This document shows, piece after piece, positions 1 through 5,443 of a stretch of DNA of 5,443 nucleotides (its first letter is position 1; each line of letters starts with the position of its first letter). Below the pieces are notes generated by a model that had not been told where the DNA came from, did no database searches, and worked only from the letters and a program-made list of their open reading frames with translations. The stretch is taken from contig CAYNDB010000142.1 in assembly GCA_964395915.1 (NCBI GenBank), forward strand, positions 1 through 5,443. The letters run 5' to 3'. The DNA is from CAYNDB01 sp964395915. Its GTDB lineage: Bacteria > Nitrospinota_A > UBA7883 > JAJRTC01. The translations under genes were made by a program, and so were the position numbers.

Positions 1-2
1 AT

Positions 3-1088
3 CTGGAGCCCGCGAAGGCTACGGCAAAAGATTCGAGCCCGGCGGCGCCCTCCTCTTTGCAAGCTCAGCCCGAATTCTTGGCCAAAGCTGAAACTGGCAA
101 GTCTCTAATAAGGAAAACTGACAAAGCTACTGTCCTGGCTTCGTTCGACATGGGGGTAAACGCCCTGCTTTCTTACGACCTCGATAAAGACGGGGTGGAT
201 GAGCTTGTGGTCGGGCTTGAAAGGAAGGTGGCTGTTTTCAAGGTTGATGGAGGCGGTCTTACAAAGATATGGGAAAAAGATATGGGGCGAAGAAGCCAGG
301 TAGCCGGGCTTTCAGCTGGCGACTTTAATGATGATGGCGTTGTGGAAGTTTATGTAAACGGCCTGAGTGAAGACACCGTGTCATCGATGATATTCGAGAG
401 CGCTGGCTCCGGAGGGTATAAAACCATCCGTGAAAATATGGACTATCTTTTTTACTCAGGCTCCGATGGCAAGCTATACGGCCAACTTCAGGAGCCAGAT
501 ATGAGCCTGGATGAAAACATCTATTCACTTGCATGGTCGGGCTCCGGGTTCAAATCTTCCCTGTTCATAAAGTTGCCGGAGGATAAGCGGTTAAGCGGCC
601 TTACGTTTTTCGATATCGATGGTGATGGAGTGATGGATGTGGCCGGATATAACTATCAGCACGGGTTAATGTATCACTCCAGCGTAAATAATGGGTGGGA
701 GAATATATCGGGGGAATATGGCGGATCGAACATTTATCTTACTATTCCTACAGATGAGGAGATAATTCTCACACAGGAGTTTCAGCCGGTTATTATGCCT
801 TTGTCCGGAGATGGAGATTATAAAAAGCTGGTGGTCGTCAAGAACCATCCAGCCATTGGATATTTTGTCGATTCTCCTACGTTTACTAAGTCGCAGATGT
901 ATATTTTGGAACATGATGGCATGGGGTATTTCAAAAAAGCCGAGACGCCCCTTGCTAATGGCGTGATCCAGGGAATCACAAGATACGACGCCCGACGCCC
1001 GAATCTAGTCATTATTTCGGTCACGGAATCGAGTATTTTTGGAAAGGCGAAGTCCAAAATTATCCTGATGAATCTCGACCGTTACTAG
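3..1088 (+). CDS. VCBS/FG-GAP repeat protein, C-terminal part (5' end outside window)
   Basis: The frame is open to the left edge. The first possible start inside the window is a TTG at 57, in the middle of an Ala/Pro/Ser-rich linker, so the real start is almost certainly upstream and about 361 residues of the C-terminal part are seen. Three acidic calcium-binding-type motifs of the VCBS/FG-GAP family are visible: DLDKDGVDE (nt 177-203), DFNDDGVVE (321-347) and DIDGDGVMD (612-638), each followed by a hydrophobic beta strand. Such repeats form beta-propeller blades, usually in exported or surface proteins. The next gene starts 7 bp after the stop, and its C-terminal half has the same arrangement, so the two are probably co-transcribed paralogues. 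By analogy with that neighbour, the missing N-terminus probably holds a signal peptide and a FlgT/CsgG-like domain (inference). The ligand and exact function are unknown. Confidence 0.85.
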   Translation: MEPAKATAKDSSPAAPSSLQAQPEFLAKAETGKSLIRKTDKATVLASFDMGVNALLSYDLDKDGVDELVVGLERKVAVFKVDGGGLTKIWEKDMGRRSQVAGLSAGDFNDDGVVEVYVNGLSEDTVSSMIFESAGSGGYKTIRENMDYLFYSGSDGKLYGQLQEPDMSLDENIYSLAWSGSGFKSSLFIKLPEDKRLSGLTFFDIDGDGVMDVAGYNYQHGLMYHSSVNNGWENISGEYGGSNIYLTIPTDEEIILTQEFQPVIMPLSGDGDYKKLVVVKNHPAIGYFVDSPTFTKSQMYILEHDGMGYFKKAETPLANGVIQGITRYDARRPNLVIISVTESSIFGKAKSKIILMNLDRY

Positions 1089-1095
1089 AGAAATT

Positions 1096-2883
1096 ATGAA
1101 ACAATTATCTACATCCGCCTTGCTTGCGGTTTTACTATTTATCGCAGTCGCATATGCCGGCGCCGCTAACGCCAAAACGCCCCAGGAAAAAATGGCGGAT
1201 AATGTAGCCTCGCTCATATCTCCTTTTGAAAGCCATGTGGCCAAAGTTTCAGGATCGACGGTATATATCACAATTCCCCAAAAAGGCATGCTTGTGAAAG
1301 GCGCGCTTGGAGAAATAGTGGGCGCGGATGGCTCGAAAGCGGGTTTTGTGAAAATTGTTTCCGTAGAAGAAAAGTACGCCGTGTGTGACATTCTCAGGAA
1401 AAGTGGAGAGATAATACCGGGTCGGTCAATAATCCGTGGTTTGTATCCGCCAGCCCGTGTTTTGTGGCTTGAACAGGAGCCTAAGGATAGCGATAAACTT
1501 TATAAACTTTCCAGAGTGCGGGAAAGTGTCCGGACACGCGGCTCAATAGATATTTCGTCGGCGGACGTGGCGGAATATTTTCTTCGAAAGTTTCAGGGAG
1601 TCCCTCTTTATGGCATACCACAAAACGCCCTTGCAAAAGTGGCGCAAGCTGTCGGGGCCGACCTTATAGCTCTTTCAATGATTGAGGACAACAAAAATGA
1701 TGTAACCGCGGCGCTAATGGTGCTGGGGCCTTCCGGGGGGCGGCTTGTTTCCTTTAAGGAAAAGTGGCGTAAGGATAAAGCCGAGCCTGAAAAGAAACAG
1801 ACTAAAAGCGCTGTGGCTGGAACGGGATCTATCAGTGTCAAGGGGAAGCGTGGAGATGGGTTTTTACAAGCCGCGTGGGATGGATCCATTGCCGCCGCTC
1901 AAATCCTTGGGAACAAAACCATGGATATTCGTGAGCAGGTTAGGTGGAGCCGGTATCAGCTTGATGTGAAGGTCTTGTCAGCGTCATGGGTTCGTTATGG
2001 CGTTGCTGCGGACCTTAGGCTCGCGGTTCTCGATCCTGGAGGCCTTCGCATAATGCGTCCGGATGACGGGAAGCTTAAACCGATGGCTGAGTACAGGGTG
2101 GAGCGTCGTGGACTGAGGCCTGTCAGCGTTTCCTCGTTTGATACGGATGGAGATGGGAAAGATGAGATTTTCGTCAACGCTTTTCTTGACAGTAACCTTG
2201 CGTCTTTTGTCATAGAGATAGAAGGGGATAATATTAAAGTTTTGTCTGACAGCTTGCCTTTCTATTTTTCTGTGTCGTCAGACGGAGCCCTGCTTGCCCA
2301 AAGAGGCGCCAGGGTCTTTACAGTCACGCGAACGGGCGCCGAGCTGGAATTTGTCCCGGCGTTCACATTACAAGGAGAAGAGATACCTCTTGGAATTAAC
2401 AGATTTGATATTGATGGCGATGGAACGCTTGAGCTTGTTGGCATGCTGTCCCAAGGCAGGTTGATTATATTCACGCAGGCCGGTCGTCCCGCCTGGAAAG
2501 GAATCGGGTTTGGCGCCACTGGCAGGATTGCCATCCCTTCAGATGATGAGCATTCTTATACGGCGCTCACTGTTCCGCCGAAAGTTCTTCCGGTAAAAGA
2601 TGAAAAAGTGGGCCTGACCATAGCGGTGGCGGGGGCAAAACATAAAGAAAGCGGAATATTGAAACGCGCCTCCCTCAAAGACGGCTCCATACGGTTCGTT
2701 ACAGTGGAAAAGGGGAAATACATCGTGCAGGACACCTTATGGTCCACTGAAGGCTGGATAAGCGACCTTATAGCCCCGGCGCTTGCCACCGGCCCTTTCG
2801 CGGAAAGCGGAGCGCTAGGCTATATCAGGGTATACTCCGGCCTTGTTTACGACGAGTCGGAGATATTCCTCCCTTACGAATGA
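1096..2883 (+). CDS. Exported VCBS-repeat protein with N-terminal FlgT/CsgG-like region
   Basis: This is a complete 595-residue protein. The ATG at 1096 has a weak AGAG ribosome site 5 nt upstream and is followed directly by a clear signal peptide: Lys2, a hydrophobic core at about residues 8-22, and probable cleavage after AGAANA (residue 26). Residues 30-115 look like a small beta domain (a 'KGALGEIVG' turn, then 'GFVKIVSVEEKYAVCDI' strands) similar in pattern to FlgT C-terminal-like domains. Residues 118-225 have a CsgG/TolB-N-like pattern ('AVGADLIALSMIED', then 'GGRLVSF'). A Lys-rich linker follows at 224-252. The C-terminal half is a propeller with acidic motifs at residues 349-357 (DTDGDGKDE) and 438-446 (DIDGDGTLE). 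It probably acts in the periplasm or at the outer membrane. The domain names for the N-terminal half come from sequence pattern only and are tentative; the VCBS assignment is firm. It lies 7 bp after its probable paralogue. Confidence 0.88.
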   Translation: MKQLSTSALLAVLLFIAVAYAGAANAKTPQEKMADNVASLISPFESHVAKVSGSTVYITIPQKGMLVKGALGEIVGADGSKAGFVKIVSVEEKYAVCDILRKSGEIIPGRSIIRGLYPPARVLWLEQEPKDSDKLYKLSRVRESVRTRGSIDISSADVAEYFLRKFQGVPLYGIPQNALAKVAQAVGADLIALSMIEDNKNDVTAALMVLGPSGGRLVSFKEKWRKDKAEPEKKQTKSAVAGTGSISVKGKRGDGFLQAAWDGSIAAAQILGNKTMDIREQVRWSRYQLDVKVLSASWVRYGVAADLRLAVLDPGGLRIMRPDDGKLKPMAEYRVERRGLRPVSVSSFDTDGDGKDEIFVNAFLDSNLASFVIEIEGDNIKVLSDSLPFYFSVSSDGALLAQRGARVFTVTRTGAELEFVPAFTLQGEEIPLGINRFDIDGDGTLELVGMLSQGRLIIFTQAGRPAWKGIGFGATGRIAIPSDDEHSYTALTVPPKVLPVKDEKVGLTIAVAGAKHKESGILKRASLKDGSIRFVTVEKGKYIVQDTLWSTEGWISDLIAPALATGPFAESGALGYIRVYSGLVYDESEIFLPYE

Positions 2884-2897
2884 AACCGTTGCTTTGG

Positions 2898-2921
2898 AAA
2901 TAGAGCCTGAAAGCTATTTTT
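2898..2921. terminator. Weak candidate bidirectional terminator between convergent genes
   Basis: AAATAG (2898-2903) can pair with CTATTT (2914-2919) around a 10-nt loop, and two more T's follow on the + strand. GG (2896-2897) could add to the stem with CC (2922-2923) across a TT bulge. The hairpin sits between the + strand stop at 2883 and the isomerase stop codon, which forms part of its right arm. The stem is AT-rich and short, so this is only a suggestion. The 30-bp space leaves little room for any other terminator. Confidence 0.25.
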
Positions 2922-3510
2922 CCTCAATAGTAACTTTCATTTCAACCCTTTCAACAGGGTTGTCCCGCGCATCACGTTTCTCGGCGACGATCTTGTCGAC
3001 AACGTCAAGGCCGTCAATAACCTCACCAAAAACAGTGTATTGACCATCCAGGAACGATGCGTCGGCCACACAGATAAAAAACTGAGAGCCAGCGCTGTTC
3101 GGGTCTTGAGACCTGGCCATAGACAGAGTTCCACGTTTATGTGGTTTTTTGGAGAACTCGGCGTCAATCGTATATCCAGGCCCGCCTGTGCCATGGAGCG
3201 CCTTGTTACTTGCGTCTTTGCTAAGTGTGTCTCCACCTTGAATCATGAACCCAGGTATCACCCTATGGAATGTGGTTCCATCATAAAATCCTGATTTCGC
3301 AAGTTTTTTAAAATTTTCAACATGTCCTGGAGCCACATCCGGGAAAAACCTTAATTTAATTTTCCCGTGACGCGTATCTATAATGGCTATCTCTTCCACT
3401 TTTTTTCCTTTCTTTTTGACTGCCGCGTTTTCACTTGCAACGGAGTTGGTAGCCGGTATTAGCGAAGCAATCAACATGGCCGATAGAAAAATTTTCAGTA
3501 ACGTTTTCAT
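2914..3510 (-). CDS. ppiA: Periplasmic cyclophilin-type peptidyl-prolyl cis-trans isomerase
   Basis: The protein is 198 residues from the ATG at 3510. A longer in-frame extension exists (to 3747), but it would bury the signal peptide and run across the promoter and into the divergent gene, so it is rejected. GAGG (3524-3527) lies 12 nt before the start. Residues 1-25 are a signal peptide (KTLLK, a hydrophobic stretch, cleavage near SVA), so the enzyme should act in the periplasm, catalysing proline isomerisation during folding of exported proteins. The cyclophilin domain spans about 41-197: FHRVIPGFMIQGGD holds the catalytic Arg83 plus Phe88, Met89 and Gln91, and GSQFFI holds Gln143 and Phe145. 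Human CypA Trp121 corresponds to Phe153, as in E. coli cyclophilins of low cyclosporin sensitivity. A charged KKKGKK linker (32-37) precedes the domain. The symbol follows the family of exported bacterial cyclophilins; the exact orthologue is not certain. Confidence 0.95.
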   Translation of the reverse strand: MKTLLKIFLSAMLIASLIPATNSVASENAAVKKKGKKVEEIAIIDTRHGKIKLRFFPDVAPGHVENFKKLAKSGFYDGTTFHRVIPGFMIQGGDTLSKDASNKALHGTGGPGYTIDAEFSKKPHKRGTLSMARSQDPNSAGSQFFICVADASFLDGQYTVFGEVIDGLDVVDKIVAEKRDARDNPVERVEMKVTIEEK

Positions 3511-3542
3511 TATTATTTCAATCCTCAAAATCAAAAAGTGTA

Positions 3543-3572
3543 ATTCTATCAGGGCAGGCATGGGAATGTCCA
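3543..3572 (-). promoter_or_regulatory. Candidate sigma70-type promoter of the cyclophilin gene
   Basis: Read on the minus strand, TGGACA (3572-3567) and TAGAAT (3548-3543) are separated by 18 bp, each 5/6 to the consensus boxes. Transcription would begin near 3536, giving a leader of about 26 nt that contains the GAGG ribosome site at 3524-3527. The position fits the chosen start at 3510. Confidence 0.5.
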
Positions 3573-3665
3573 ATAAAGGAATAAAACTTTGAAACCAAAA
3601 GGGGAGATTTGCATCATAATAGTGCGTTAGGTAAAGTGTATGGAAACCTGAGGTTAAAGATAAAT

Positions 3666-3869
3666 ATGCCAATATATGAATATATCTGTCAAAGTTGCGG
3701 CGCTGAATTTGAAAAGCTGACATCGCTTGCTTCCGCTCATCTGACACAGGATTGTCCGAGTTGTGGAAAGCCTAAAGGGGAGCGTATAATGTCTGTAAGC
3801 TCCGTCGGGGCGAACGGGCAGGGCGCAAGCTCTGGAGCTTCCTCGTGCGGTTCGACCGGCTTTGGCTGA
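3666..3869 (+). CDS. FmdB/CxxC-CxxC zinc-ribbon family small protein
   Basis: The 67-residue protein begins MPIYEYIC, the hallmark start of the FmdB (putative regulatory protein) family, so the ATG at 3666 is chosen over an in-frame ATG at 3609. GAGG (3650-3653) lies 12 nt upstream. Two CxxC knuckles, Cys8/Cys11 and Cys30/Cys33 (the second as CPSC), form a single zinc ribbon. The C-terminal third (about 48-67) is Gly/Ser-rich and disordered-looking, with one extra Cys (Cys60), as is common in this family. FmdB was named for a proposed regulator of formamidase in Methylophilus; most homologues have no proven role. A weak promoter candidate (TTGCAT at 3609-3614, 17 bp, TAAAGT at 3632-3637) precedes it. 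The cyclophilin gene is divergent, and a hairpin terminator follows the stop. Confidence 0.92.
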   Translation: MPIYEYICQSCGAEFEKLTSLASAHLTQDCPSCGKPKGERIMSVSSVGANGQGASSGASSCGSTGFG

Positions 3870-3879
3870 GGCGTATAAT
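3852..3879 (+). promoter_or_regulatory. Candidate promoter for the microprotein/deacetylase unit
   Basis: A perfect TATAAT (3874-3879) lies 4 bp after the FmdB stop codon. TCGACC (3852-3857, 4/6 to TTGACA) lies 16 bp upstream, inside the last FmdB codons. Transcription would start near 3886, about 45 nt before the small reading frame at 3930. The -35 box is weak, and the predicted start falls inside the hairpin listed separately, so both may not be real. Confidence 0.35.
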
Positions 3880-3882
3880 TTT

Positions 3883-3909
3883 CCGGCCCGTGCGGTCGGT
3901 TTCACTTTT
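3883..3909 (+). terminator. Probable intrinsic terminator after the FmdB-like gene
   Basis: CCGGCC (3883-3888) pairs with GGTCGG (3894-3899) with one G-U wobble around the 5-nt loop CGTGC. The T-rich tract TTTCACTTTT (3900-3909) follows immediately. It lies 14 bp past the stop at 3869, a normal place for a Rho-independent terminator. The T tract is interrupted by CAC, so termination may be partial. Confidence 0.55.
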
Positions 3910-3914
3910 ATGAT

Positions 3915-3919
3915 GAGGG
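3915..3919 (+). promoter_or_regulatory. Shine-Dalgarno site of the 23-residue reading frame
   Basis: GAGGG lies 10 nt before the ATG at 3930, and the spacer CTTTTATATA is AT-rich and probably unstructured. It is the best ribosome site in the window apart from the GAGG sites of the cyclophilin and FmdB-like genes, and it is the main evidence that the short frame is translated. Confidence 0.5.
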
Positions 3920-3929
3920 CTTTTATATA

Positions 3930-4001
3930 ATGTCATGGGATGGGCTGTTAATCATTGTCGCAGTCATTTTGGTAATGGCTTTGACTGGCGGCGGTGGATG
4001 A
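3930..4001 (+). CDS. Putative 23-residue hydrophobic microprotein, glycine-tailed
   Basis: An ATG with a well-placed GAGGG site opens a 23-codon frame ending in TGA. The peptide begins MSWDG, continues with an unbroken run of Leu, Ile, Val, Ala and Met (residues 6-18), then Thr19 and four glycines. This is what a single-pass small membrane protein looks like, although the hydrophobic span (about 14 residues, up to 18 with glycines) is short for a full transmembrane helix. There are no basic residues; Asp4 is the only charged side chain. It lies after a probable terminator and 69 bp before the deacetylase, with no terminator between, so the two could share a transcript. I do not recognise the family; it does not resemble KdpF, CydX or AcrZ-type subunits. 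The frame could be a chance opening, hence the moderate confidence. Confidence 0.5.
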   Translation: MSWDGLLIIVAVILVMALTGGGG

Positions 4002-4070
4002 AGACCTTCTGGCAAATGCTAGTTTCGCCGTGTGCGAGACAATAATGATCTGGCAGACTACTAACCGATA

Positions 4071-5009
4071 ATGAGCCATGTCGCCATCTATTACGACCCT
4101 GCTTTTCTGCGACACGACACAGGCTCTCATCCTGAAAACGCTCACAGGCTGGAAGCGATAGTATCGAACCTCAAATCAGCTCCTTTTGCGGAGAAGCTTT
4201 CATGGATCACGCCTGCTCCGGCCGAAATTTCCGACATTGAACTGGTTCACACGCCGGAATACATACGCCATATTGAAAACGAGATTAAATCCGGCGCGCA
4301 ATATCTAGACACCGATACTGTGGTATGCCCCATGTCGTGGAACGCGGCTCTTATGGCCTCTGGCGCCTTGGTTGACGCTGTCAGGTCTTCTGTTGAAGGC
4401 GAGCATATCAAGGCGTTTTGCGCTGTCCGCCCCCCTGGCCATCACGCTGAGGCCGACAAGGCCATGGGGTTTTGCCTGTTCAACAACGTCGCTATAGGAG
4501 CGCGTTACGCCACAAGCAGGCTCGGCCTTGAAAAAGTGGCGATAATAGACTTCGACGTGCATCACGGCAACGGAACCCAGAACACTTTTTATAACGATCC
4601 TTCCGTCTATTACATATCAACCCACCAGGAATATCACTATCCCGGCACTGGATTTGTAGATGAAACGGGAGCCTCCAACGCAACGGGGACGAACATGAAC
4701 ATCCCCATGCATGCCGGCGATTCAGACGAGGAATTCTTTTCTCAATTCGATGAACATATAATTCCTACCTTGCGGAAGTTCTCACCTGAAATCATAATGG
4801 TCTCCGCCGGGTTCGACGCCCATATCGATGACCCCCTGGCAGGCCTTTCGCTTACCGAGGAAGGTTATGCGGGCATGACCAGGAGGCTTTGCGATCTTGC
4901 CGACGAAGTGTGTGAAGGGCGCCTGGTCTCCGCCCTTGAAGGTGGATACGACCCTCGCGCTCTCGCAAAATCTGTGGAAGCGCATGTGGGCGAAATGCTA
5001 AAATACTGA
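4071..5009 (+). CDS. Histone deacetylase superfamily zinc-dependent deacetylase
   Basis: This complete 312-residue protein of the arginase/HDAC fold (class II HDAC, acetoin-utilisation protein and acetylpolyamine amidohydrolase group) hydrolyses acetyl-amide bonds, probably in the cytoplasm because no signal peptide is present. The motifs run in order: HPENAHRLEAI (20-30); RPPGHHAE (120-127) with the active-site His124/His125 pair; GFCLFNNVAIGARYA (133-147); DFDVHHGNGTQ (160-170) with Asp160 of the charge relay and zinc ligands Asp162 and His164; SAGFDAH (245-251) with zinc ligand Asp249; and EGGYD (290-294) with Tyr293 as the likely transition-state tyrosine. All key residues are present, so it should be active. 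An in-frame TAA at 4062 fixes the ATG at 4071 as the start, yet no Shine-Dalgarno sequence precedes it. The substrate (protein lysine, polyamine or other) cannot be told from sequence. Confidence 0.96.
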   Translation: MSHVAIYYDPAFLRHDTGSHPENAHRLEAIVSNLKSAPFAEKLSWITPAPAEISDIELVHTPEYIRHIENEIKSGAQYLDTDTVVCPMSWNAALMASGALVDAVRSSVEGEHIKAFCAVRPPGHHAEADKAMGFCLFNNVAIGARYATSRLGLEKVAIIDFDVHHGNGTQNTFYNDPSVYYISTHQEYHYPGTGFVDETGASNATGTNMNIPMHAGDSDEEFFSQFDEHIIPTLRKFSPEIIMVSAGFDAHIDDPLAGLSLTEEGYAGMTRRLCDLADEVCEGRLVSALEGGYDPRALAKSVEAHVGEMLKY

Positions 5010-5040
5010 ATCGGATAAACACTCTTTGTCGCATAAACCG

Positions 5041-5074
5041 CTGGCATAATGCTTTTATTTTAGTGTAATATAAT
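5041..5074 (+). promoter_or_regulatory. Candidate promoter upstream of the lipoprotein gene
   Basis: CTGGCA (5041-5046, 4/6 to consensus) and TGTAAT (5064-5069, 5/6) are spaced by 17 bp in an AT-rich stretch. A perfect TATAAT (5069-5074) overlaps but lacks a well-spaced -35 box. Either would give a leader of about 45 nt to the ATG at 5125. The rest of the 5010-5124 gap shows no convincing terminator or RNA gene. Confidence 0.35.
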
Positions 5075-5124
5075 CAAATATTTATGTGGGTGTTGATCTT
5101 GGGGCAATCAGTATAAAAATTACC

Positions 5125-5443
5125 ATGCGAAACTTCAGGCCAGTCATTTTCTCTGTATCGTTTGTCGTCACCGTGGCGCTTGCCATCTCCGGGTGCCGGC
5201 TTCAATATCAGGGCGAAACTTTTACTCTTAATATACTGCCAGGTGGAGCTGGTGAACTTACCGTAACATATAAAAATTTCGGCTCTGAAGAGACGGAATC
5301 TCATTATAGAAATCTCGACCTTGATGATATACAAAGCATGTTCAACGATAAAAAATATGTGCGTCAGGCGCTTGAAAAAGGTGTTGTGATAAAAAAACGG
5401 CGGCTTGATTTTGTAGAATACGTTCTCAATGGATATGTTGAAG
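5125..5443 (+). CDS. Putative lipoprotein, N-terminal part (runs off right edge)
   Basis: An open frame of 106 codons continues past the window. The N-terminus is a lipoprotein signal: Arg2 and Arg5, a hydrophobic core at about residues 7-20, and a lipobox ending AISGC with the lipidated Cys24. The residue after Cys is Arg rather than Asp, which by the E. coli rule points to the outer membrane. The mature part starts with beta-rich sequence ('FTLNILPGGAGELTVTY') resembling the 'DGsG' strand-turn-strand start of several secreted lipoprotein families, then a charged stretch with KKRRLDF near residue 94. I do not recognise a specific family. The GGGG nearest upstream is 20 nt before the ATG, too far for a normal ribosome site. 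An in-frame GTG at 5086 would place 13 residues before the signal, so ATG 5125 is preferred. The downstream half is unseen. Confidence 0.8.
   Translation, partial: MRNFRPVIFSVSFVVTVALAISGCRLQYQGETFTLNILPGGAGELTVTYKNFGSEETESHYRNLDLDDIQSMFNDKKYVRQALEKGVVIKKRRLDFVEYVLNGYVE

Noticed and set aside
1526..1537. Perfect palindrome GTGTCCGGACAC
   Set aside because: A 12-bp palindrome is expected about once in a window of this size, and it lies within coding sequence with no second copy seen.
3609..3665. Longer start for the FmdB-like protein
   Set aside because: The family begins at MPIYEY; the extra 19 residues have no family match and the ATG at 3609 has no suitable ribosome site.
3511..3747. N-terminal extension of the cyclophilin to 277 residues
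   Set aside because: It would hide a good signal peptide inside the protein and overlap both the promoter candidate and the start of the divergent FmdB-like gene. The ATG at 3510 has a GAGG upstream and begins the signal peptide.
3910..3930. Six-codon leader frame (ATGATGAGG...TAA) overlapping the microprotein start as TAATG
   Set aside because: It lacks its own ribosome site and is too short to judge; its sequence is explained by the GAGGG site and the AT-rich spacer.
3926..3931. Second TATAAT box
   Set aside because: It overlaps the microprotein ATG and has no -35 partner at proper spacing; it is more simply the AT-rich spacer plus start codon.
3981..3986. TTGACT as a -35 box for the deacetylase
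   Set aside because: No -10-like sequence is found 16-18 bp downstream, and the bases are codons of the microprotein frame.
4008..4055. Repeated TCTGGCA (4008-4014 and 4049-4055)
   Set aside because: Seven bases repeated twice is expected by chance; no operator-like symmetry or further copies were seen.
5010..5060. Terminator after the deacetylase
   Set aside because: Only a 4-bp GCAT/ATGC pairing with a large loop precedes the T-rich stretch, so it is not a convincing hairpin.

Overview
This 5.4 kb window comes from a bacterial chromosome of roughly balanced base composition. It looks Gram-negative: it encodes an exported cyclophilin, a lipoprotein with a lipobox, and two exported or envelope-type beta-propeller proteins. 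The mix suggests a deltaproteobacterium-like or Nitrospinota-like environmental lineage, but nothing visible fixes the taxon. No tRNA, rRNA, CRISPR array, insertion sequence or phage gene was seen.

Layout. Left part (about 1-2883, + strand): two adjacent genes 7 bp apart encode related proteins with VCBS/FG-GAP-type acidic repeats (DxDxDG). The first runs in from outside the window. The second is complete, with a signal peptide, an N-terminal domain of CsgG/FlgT-like appearance and a C-terminal propeller half that can be matched to the first protein segment by segment. They look like tandem paralogues in one operon. Converging on them is a periplasmic cyclophilin-type peptidyl-prolyl isomerase (- strand, 2914-3510), with only 30 bp between the two stop codons.

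Middle: a divergent promoter region (3511-3665) separates the isomerase from a small FmdB-type zinc-ribbon gene (+, 3666-3869). Next come a likely intrinsic terminator and an unlisted 23-codon reading frame (3930-4001) with a good ribosome-binding site. It encodes a very hydrophobic, glycine-tailed peptide and is the most novel item here.

Right part: a complete, apparently active zinc-dependent histone-deacetylase-superfamily enzyme (4071-5009), then a 115-bp gap with a promoter candidate, then the first 106 codons of a lipoprotein (5125 to the right edge).

Functionally the window is a set of short transcription units rather than one pathway. The VCBS pair, the cyclophilin and the lipoprotein are envelope proteins. 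The FmdB-like protein and the deacetylase are cytoplasmic. No complete defence system or mobile element is visible.
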